Below, piece after piece: positions 59,203 to 64,000 of a stretch of 64,000 bases of DNA. The DNA lies in the NCBI RefSeq assembly GCF_017599305.1, contig NZ_JAGFWR010000032.1, positions 1 to 64,000 on the forward strand, in the 5' to 3' direction. The stretch comes from Micromonospora antibiotica (lineage in GTDB: Bacteria > Actinomycetota > Actinomycetes > Mycobacteriales > Micromonosporaceae). The first letter of the stretch is position 1. The number at the start of each line of letters is the position of its first letter. A program made the position numbers and the translations under genes. The notes under the pieces were generated by a model. That model was not told where the DNA came from and ran no database searches. It saw only the letters and a list, made by a program, of their open reading frames with translations.

Positions 59203-61815
59203 ATGTCCGACAGCACCGGTTCCGGTGCCACGGCGGCCCAGGCGGCACTCGACGCCGTCCAGCGATACCCACCCGAGGCGATCACGATCGCCCACCGGGT
59301 GCTCGCCGGCCAGACCGCCGACGACGACGAGCGCTCCACCGCCGAGCGGGCCATCGGTCTGGCCCTGCGCGAGTTGAACGACCTGACCGGCGCACTGCGC
59401 CACCTCCGGCGGGCGGTACGGGCCGCCGGCACCCCCCGTACCCAGGCGTTGGCCCGGATGAGCCTCGGGTACGTGCTGGCCAACGCCGGCCGTACCGCTG
59501 CGGCGTTGCGGGCGGTGACCGCCGCGCTGCCCCAGCTCACCGGTGCCGACGCCGGTCGGGCCCGGATGCAGCGGGGGGTGGTGCTGCACTACCGCGGACG
59601 CTACGCCGAGGCGGTCCGCGACTACGGCATCGCCATCGACATCGCCCAGCGTGAGGGCGACCCGCTGCTGGAGGCCCGCGCCCGCAACAACCGTGGTCTG
59701 CTCAACGCCCACCGGGGCTCCCCCGGCGGCACCGACGACGACCTCTCCCGGGCGGCGGCGGCCTTCCGCCGGCTCGGCCTCGACCTCGCGGCGGCCGACG
59801 CCCGCTGGAACAGCGGTATCGCCGCCGGGCAACGCGGCGAGATCGCCATGGCGCTGCGCTGCTTCGCCGACGTCGACGAGGAGTACCGGCGGCTCGCCGT
59901 ACCCCGACCGGCGCTGCTGCTGGACCGCTTCGAGCTGCTGCTGTCGGTGCCGCTGCTCGACGAGGCGGTCGAGGTCGCCGCCGCCGCGGTCCGCGAGCTG
60001 CACCGCAGAGGGATGGCCTCGGACCTCGCCGAGGCGCTGCTCGCCCAGGCCCGGGCCGCGCTGCTCGCCGACGACCTGGACACCGCGACCGCCGCCGCCG
60101 CCCAGGCCCGGGTCCGGTTCCGGCGGCAGGGCCGACGCACCTGGGCCGTTTTCGCCCGGCACGTCGAGTTGCGCGCCGAGTTCCGCCGGGGCACCCGCAC
60201 GCCGGCCCTGCTCACCGCGATGGTGCGCACCGCCGGCCAGCTCGACGCCACCGGGTGGTCGGGTCCGGCGCTGACCACCCGCATCGAAGCCGGTCTGCTG
60301 GCCGCCGCAGCGGGTCGCGTCGACCGGGCCGTGGCCCTGCTCGACGTGGCCGCCCTGGCCCGCCGGCGCGGCACCGCCCCCCGCCGCGCCCAGGGGTGGT
60401 ACGCCCTGGCCCGGTCGCGGCGACTCACCGGAGACGATGCCGGTGCGGCCCGGGCACTGCGCCGGGGGCTGGCCGTCCTCGACCGGCACCGCACGTCGCT
60501 CGGGGCCACTGAGTTGCGGGCCAACAGCGGCACGTACGGGCAGGAGCTGGCCGCCGAGGGCCTCGACATCGCAGTCCGCGCCGGCTCCCCGGCCCGGACG
60601 CTGGCCTGGGCCGAACGCTGGCGGGCCAACACGCTGCGGATGCGCCCGGCGTTGCCTCCCGACGACCCGGACCTGTTCGCGGCGCTCACCGAGCTCCGGC
60701 TCGTCAGCAGCCTGCTGGAGGACGAGGTGCTGGCCGGCCGGCCCGCCCATGCCCTACGCAGCCGGCAGGCCCGGTTGGAACAGCGCATCCAGGACCTGGC
60801 CCGCCGGGTGCCCGGCGGGAGCGGCGTGGTGACCCCGCCCGGCGTGGGGGTGCTCGCCGGGCGGCTCGGTTCCCGCGTGCTGGTCGAGCTGGTCGCCCAC
60901 GGCGAGCGGCTGCGGGCGGTGCTGGTCCGCGACGGCCGGGCCAGCCTGCACGACCTCGGCCCGCTGGCGGAGGCGGTGCACCTGACCCGGTGGCACCGGT
61001 TCGCCCTGCGCCGGCTGGTCACCACCGGCGACACGCCCACCGCGCAGGCCGGGGCCCGCCATGCCGCCGCCACGCTGGACCGGCAGCTCTTCGAGCCGCT
61101 GCGCCGGCACCTCGGCGACCGCCCCCTGGTGATCGTGCCGGTCGGGGCCCTGCACGCGGTGCCGTGGTCGGGCCTGCCGACCTGCGCCGGGCGCGCGGTG
61201 ACCGTCGCCCCGTCGGCCACCGCCTGGCTGCGGGCGGACGGCCGGTGTCCGCCGGCCGGGCCCTCCGTGCTGGCCTGCGGGCCGCGCCTGCCGGCCGGCC
61301 TGGCCGAGGTACGCCGACTCGGGCAGGTCCTGCCCGACGCCACCCTGCTCACCGGTGCGGACGCCACCGCCGACGCGTTGACCACGGCCCTGGACGGGGC
61401 CGGCCTGGTCCACATCGCCGCCCACGGCACCTTCCGCGCCGACAACCCGCAGTTCTCCACGCTGGAGCTGGCCGGTGGACCGCTGTTCGCCTACGAGTGG
61501 GAACGGGTCGCCCGGCCGCCCGGCTGCGTGGTGCTCTCCGCCTGCGACTCGGGGCTGACCGGGGTGCGGCCCGGCGACGAGGTGATGGGCTTCACCGCCG
61601 TACTGCTCGCCCTGGGCGCACGGTGCCTGATCGCCACCGTGCTGCCGGTGCCGGCCGAACCCACCACCGCGCTGATGCTGGACCTGCACCGACGGATGCG
61701 GGGCGGGGTCCGCCCGGCGCAGGCGCTCGCCGACGCCCAGCAGGCCTTCGCCGTGCCCGGCGACGGCACCGCCGGGGCCACGGCGGCGGCGTTCGTCTGC
61801 CTCGGTGCCGGCTGA
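59203..61815 (+). CDS. TPR-CHAT caspase-like protease
   Basis: An 870-residue protein. The first 480 residues form TPR-like helical repeats (for example ALRELNDLTGALRHLRRAVRAAG, RMQRGVVLHYRGRYAEAVRDYGIAID, RARNNRGLLNAHRG). The last 300 form a CHAT domain with the caspase-like dyad His741 (VHIAAHGTFRADNPQFS) and Cys781 (VVLSACDSGLTG), both with the expected neighbours. It is the same layout as the TPR-CHAT protease of type III-E CRISPR (Craspase). No CRISPR genes are near. It is divergent from the subtilase/sigma/small-protein operon and is the probable sensor of the module. ATG 59203. Confidence 0.92.
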   Translation: MSDSTGSGATAAQAALDAVQRYPPEAITIAHRVLAGQTADDDERSTAERAIGLALRELNDLTGALRHLRRAVRAAGTPRTQALARMSLGYVLANAGRTAAALRAVTAALPQLTGADAGRARMQRGVVLHYRGRYAEAVRDYGIAIDIAQREGDPLLEARARNNRGLLNAHRGSPGGTDDDLSRAAAAFRRLGLDLAAADARWNSGIAAGQRGEIAMALRCFADVDEEYRRLAVPRPALLLDRFELLLSVPLLDEAVEVAAAAVRELHRRGMASDLAEALLAQARAALLADDLDTATAAAAQARVRFRRQGRRTWAVFARHVELRAEFRRGTRTPALLTAMVRTAGQLDATGWSGPALTTRIEAGLLAAAAGRVDRAVALLDVAALARRRGTAPRRAQGWYALARSRRLTGDDAGAARALRRGLAVLDRHRTSLGATELRANSGTYGQELAAEGLDIAVRAGSPARTLAWAERWRANTLRMRPALPPDDPDLFAALTELRLVSSLLEDEVLAGRPAHALRSRQARLEQRIQDLARRVPGGSGVVTPPGVGVLAGRLGSRVLVELVAHGERLRAVLVRDGRASLHDLGPLAEAVHLTRWHRFALRRLVTTGDTPTAQAGARHAAATLDRQLFEPLRRHLGDRPLVIVPVGALHAVPWSGLPTCAGRAVTVAPSATAWLRADGRCPPAGPSVLACGPRLPAGLAEVRRLGQVLPDATLLTGADATADALTTALDGAGLVHIAAHGTFRADNPQFSTLELAGGPLFAYEWERVARPPGCVVLSACDSGLTGVRPGDEVMGFTAVLLALGARCLIATVLPVPAEPTTALMLDLHRRMRGGVRPAQALADAQQAFAVPGDGTAGATAAAFVCLGAG

Positions 61816-61846
61816 GGCCGCGTCGAGCCGCCCGGCGGACGCGGTG

Positions 61847-62629
61847 TCAGCCCAGTGTGGCGACCCGGGGACGCAGGCCGTCGATCAGCTCCGGTGGGGC
61901 GGCGAGCACCCGACTGCCGCTCACCTCGACGGCGACACCGGCTTCGACGGCGATCACCAGACCGGCGGCCCAGTCCCAGCGGAACGTGCGGTCCTCGACG
62001 TAGGCGTCGCAGCGGCCCGCCGCGATCCAGGCCAGCGCCAGGGCCGTCGAGCCCAGCATCCGCACCCCGCGCACGTCACCGGCCAGGTCGGTGACCACGG
62101 CCGCCTGCACCCGGCGGTGGGCGACGTCGTAGGCGTACCCGGCGGCGAGGACGACCTCGCCGAGTGTGATCCCGGCGGGCCGGGTCAGCGGCGTGTCGTC
62201 GAGGAACGCGCCCCGGCCCCGGACACCACGGAACGTCTCGTCGTGCACCGGGTCGTGGACCACCCCGACGACGGGCTCCCAGCCGTCCGGTGTCTGCTGT
62301 TCGCAGGCGACGCTGACGCACCAGAACGGCATTCCGGCGACGTAGTTGACGGTGCCGTCGAGGGGGTCGAGCACCCAGCGCAGCCCGGAGTCGCCGAGGT
62401 GGTCGCTGCCCTCCTCGGCGAGGATGCCGTCGCGGGGCCGACGGGTGCGCAGCAACTCGACGATGCGCGCCTCGCTGGCCCGGTCCGCCTCGCTGACCAG
62501 GTCGGTGGAGGCGGTCTTGTAGTCGACGCGGCCGTGGTCGCCGAAGCGCCGTAGCAGCTCCCGGCCACCGAGGCGAGCCGCCTCCTCGGCAACCCGCCGG
62601 CAGTCGTCCAGCTCGGCACCGGTGGCCAT
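61847..62629 (-). CDS. Inositol monophosphatase-family phosphatase
   Basis: A 260-residue protein. The Mg-dependent phosphatase motifs are GILAEEGSD near residue 67 and WVLDPLDGTVNYVAGMPFWCVSVA near 85-108, with the second metal site in FRWDWAAGLVIAVEAG near 217. It hydrolyses myo-inositol-1-phosphate or histidinol phosphate, with NADP and fructose bisphosphate also hydrolysed by some members. It is convergent with the TPR-CHAT gene, 31 bases apart. The 278 bases upstream lack a gene. Confidence 0.92.
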   Translation of the reverse strand: MATGAELDDCRRVAEEAARLGGRELLRRFGDHGRVDYKTASTDLVSEADRASEARIVELLRTRRPRDGILAEEGSDHLGDSGLRWVLDPLDGTVNYVAGMPFWCVSVACEQQTPDGWEPVVGVVHDPVHDETFRGVRGRGAFLDDTPLTRPAGITLGEVVLAAGYAYDVAHRRVQAAVVTDLAGDVRGVRMLGSTALALAWIAAGRCDAYVEDRTFRWDWAAGLVIAVEAGVAVEVSGSRVLAAPPELIDGLRPRVATLG

Positions 62630-62907
62630 CGCGTTCTCCTCGGGTCGTCGGCAGGGCCGGTCGAAATCGTCGCACCCGTACGGGCGCGGGCGCCAGGTCC
62701 CCCGGTGCGGGCACGGACGCCGGTTGCCCGACCGGCCGGCTCCCGGTCACCGCCCGGCGTGGCCCCGGGGCGTGCGGGTCGGCATCCCGGGCGGCGAGCG
62801 GCGGGGCCGGCCGGTCGGGCACACTGTGGACAGCGGTCGGGACACCGACGCCCGCCGACGCGCCGTCGACCCGCCCCGTCGCCATCGCCGTGGGGAGGCA
62901 GCGCGAC

Positions 62908-64000
62908 ATGGGTACGGTGGACACGTCCAGGGTGGACCGGTTGCTGGCGCGGATCCGCGACGGGGTCATCGGCGAGGGTGAGCTGCTCGACGGGCCCTAC
63001 GGGCCACGCCGGATCACCTACGCCGACTACACCGCCTCCGGCCGGGCGTTGGACTTCGTGGAGGACACCATCCGCGACCGGGTGTTGCCCCGCTACGCCA
63101 ACACCCACACCGAGAGTTCCGCGACCGGTCGGGCGACGGGGCGGTTGCGCGAGGACGCCCGACGGACCATCCTCGACGCCGTCGGCGGCACCGACGAGCA
63201 TGCGGTGCTCTTCTGCGGTTCCGGGGCCACGGCGGCGGTCGACAAGCTGGTCGGGCTCCTCGAACTGCGGCTGCCCGCCGGGCCGGCGCACCGGCACAAG
63301 CTGCTGGACGGCATCCCCGTGGCGCAGCGCCCGGTGGTCTTCGTGGGCCCCTACGAGCACCACTCCAACGAGCTGCCGTGGCGGGAGACGTACGCCGACG
63401 TGGTCGTCATCGGCGCGGACGCCGACGGGCACATCGACCGCGTCGAACTGGCCGACCGGCTGGTCCGGTACGCGGACCGACCGCTGCGGGTCGGCAGTTT
63501 CTCCGCCGCCTCCAACGTCACCGGCATCCTGTCCGACGCCGACGCGATCGCGGCCCTGCTGCACACCCACGGGGCACTGTCGTGTTGGGACTACGCCGCC
63601 GCCGGCCCGTACGTGCCGATCCGGATGGGTGAGTCGACGCCGGGCGCGGCGGACGGCAAGGACGCGGTCTTCCTGTCGCCGCACAAGTTCGTCGGCGGCC
63701 CGCAGACCCCCGGTGTCCTGGTGGTGCGGCGGGATCTGATGCGCAACCGGGTCCCGGTGGTCCCCGGCGGGGGCACCGTGGCGTTCGTCGACCCCGCCGG
63801 GCACCGGTACCTCGACGATCCGGTGGCCCGCGAGGAGGGCGGCACTCCGGCGATCGTCGAGTCGATCCGGGCGGGCCTGGTGTTCGCCCTCAAGCAGTCC
63901 GTCGGCGCCGACGTCATCCAGGCCCGCGAGGAGCGGCTGTGGTCGCGGGCGCTGGGCCGCTGGTCTGCCAATCCGGGGATCGTGGTCCTGGGCAATCCCC
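62908..64000 (+). CDS. Class V aminotransferase / cysteine desulfurase-like PLP enzyme (cut by the right edge)
   Basis: 364 residues are visible, open to the window end. GSGATAAVDKLVG near residue 100 is the phosphate-binding loop, SAASNVTGILSD near 200 and CWDYAAAGPYVPI near 228 surround the cofactor, and FLSPHKFVGGPQTPG near 255 carries the PLP lysine. This fits class V enzymes of the selenocysteine lyase/cysteine desulfurase group. GGGGAGG precedes ATG 62908. Members move sulfur or act on secondary metabolites; the exact reaction is unknown. Confidence 0.88.
   Translation, partial: MGTVDTSRVDRLLARIRDGVIGEGELLDGPYGPRRITYADYTASGRALDFVEDTIRDRVLPRYANTHTESSATGRATGRLREDARRTILDAVGGTDEHAVLFCGSGATAAVDKLVGLLELRLPAGPAHRHKLLDGIPVAQRPVVFVGPYEHHSNELPWRETYADVVVIGADADGHIDRVELADRLVRYADRPLRVGSFSAASNVTGILSDADAIAALLHTHGALSCWDYAAAGPYVPIRMGESTPGAADGKDAVFLSPHKFVGGPQTPGVLVVRRDLMRNRVPVVPGGGTVAFVDPAGHRYLDDPVAREEGGTPAIVESIRAGLVFALKQSVGADVIQAREERLWSRALGRWSANPGIVVLGNP

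Noticed and set aside
59203..61815. TPR-CHAT gene as part of a type III-E CRISPR locus
   Set aside because: No gRAMP, Cas1/Cas2 or repeat-spacer array is present in the window; only the protease layout is shared.

Overview
The window is very GC-rich, has short or overlapping intergenic spaces, uses GTG and TTG starts freely, and carries SARP regulators, IdeR-type iron boxes, an actinobacterial-type S4 protein and a Mas-like polyketide synthase. This points to a filamentous actinomycete, most likely a Micromonospora-like member of the Micromonosporaceae. The genus is an inference; the phylum is well supported. No complete rRNA or tRNA gene and no CRISPR array was seen. The only mobile-element trace is the 3' end of an IS110-type transposase at the left edge.

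Layout from left to right. At 1-7.7 kb there is a transposase tail, an HNH-type protein, a macro-domain protein, an ECF sigma/anti-sigma/ABC operon closed by a perfect hairpin, an SDR and a secreted protein. At 7.9-29.4 kb lies a biosynthetic region: a large SARP-AAA regulator, a small SARP, an FAD oxidoreductase, a phosphopantetheinyl transferase, an O-methyltransferase, a TesB-like thioesterase, a GT1 glycosyltransferase, an SDR, a KAS III-like acyltransferase, a free ACP, a 2155-residue KS-AT-DH-ER-KR-ACP synthase and, after a broken SARP remnant, a PLOD-like glycosyltransferase with a partner methyltransferase. At 29.5-41.4 kb there is a second ECF operon, a serine hydrolase, small secreted proteins, a drug efflux pump with its TetR and a palindromic operator, and several conserved hypotheticals. 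At 41.6-50.6 kb is an iron island: a ferric-siderophore importer, a divergent two-gene ABC exporter-fold system, rpsD and a DUF2470 protein, with two IdeR-like boxes. At 50.7-56.5 kb there are hypothetical proteins, an Imm7 immunity protein, a P-loop kinase, an AA10 LPMO and a CBM2 protein. At 56.6-61.8 kb is a module of sigma factor, secreted-type subtilase, small partner protein and divergent TPR-CHAT protease. It ends with an inositol monophosphatase-like enzyme and a class V aminotransferase cut by the right edge.

How the genes may work together. The polyketide locus reads as a self-contained pathway. PptT-type activation, a free ACP with a KAS III-like acyltransferase and a fully reducing methylmalonyl-type iterative synthase would make a methyl-branched acyl chain, which is then released, reduced, methylated and glycosylated. 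A shared bipartite DNA element in front of the synthase and beside the intact SARP, together with a SARP tail abutting the synthase promoter, suggests a duplicated SARP-promoter unit flanking the cluster in inverted orientation. The TPR-CHAT/subtilase/sigma/small-protein module has the logic of a proteolytic switch on transcription and is the best candidate here for an undescribed signalling or defence system. In the iron island the two exporter-fold subunits have complementary defects, so that only one composite ATP site can form.
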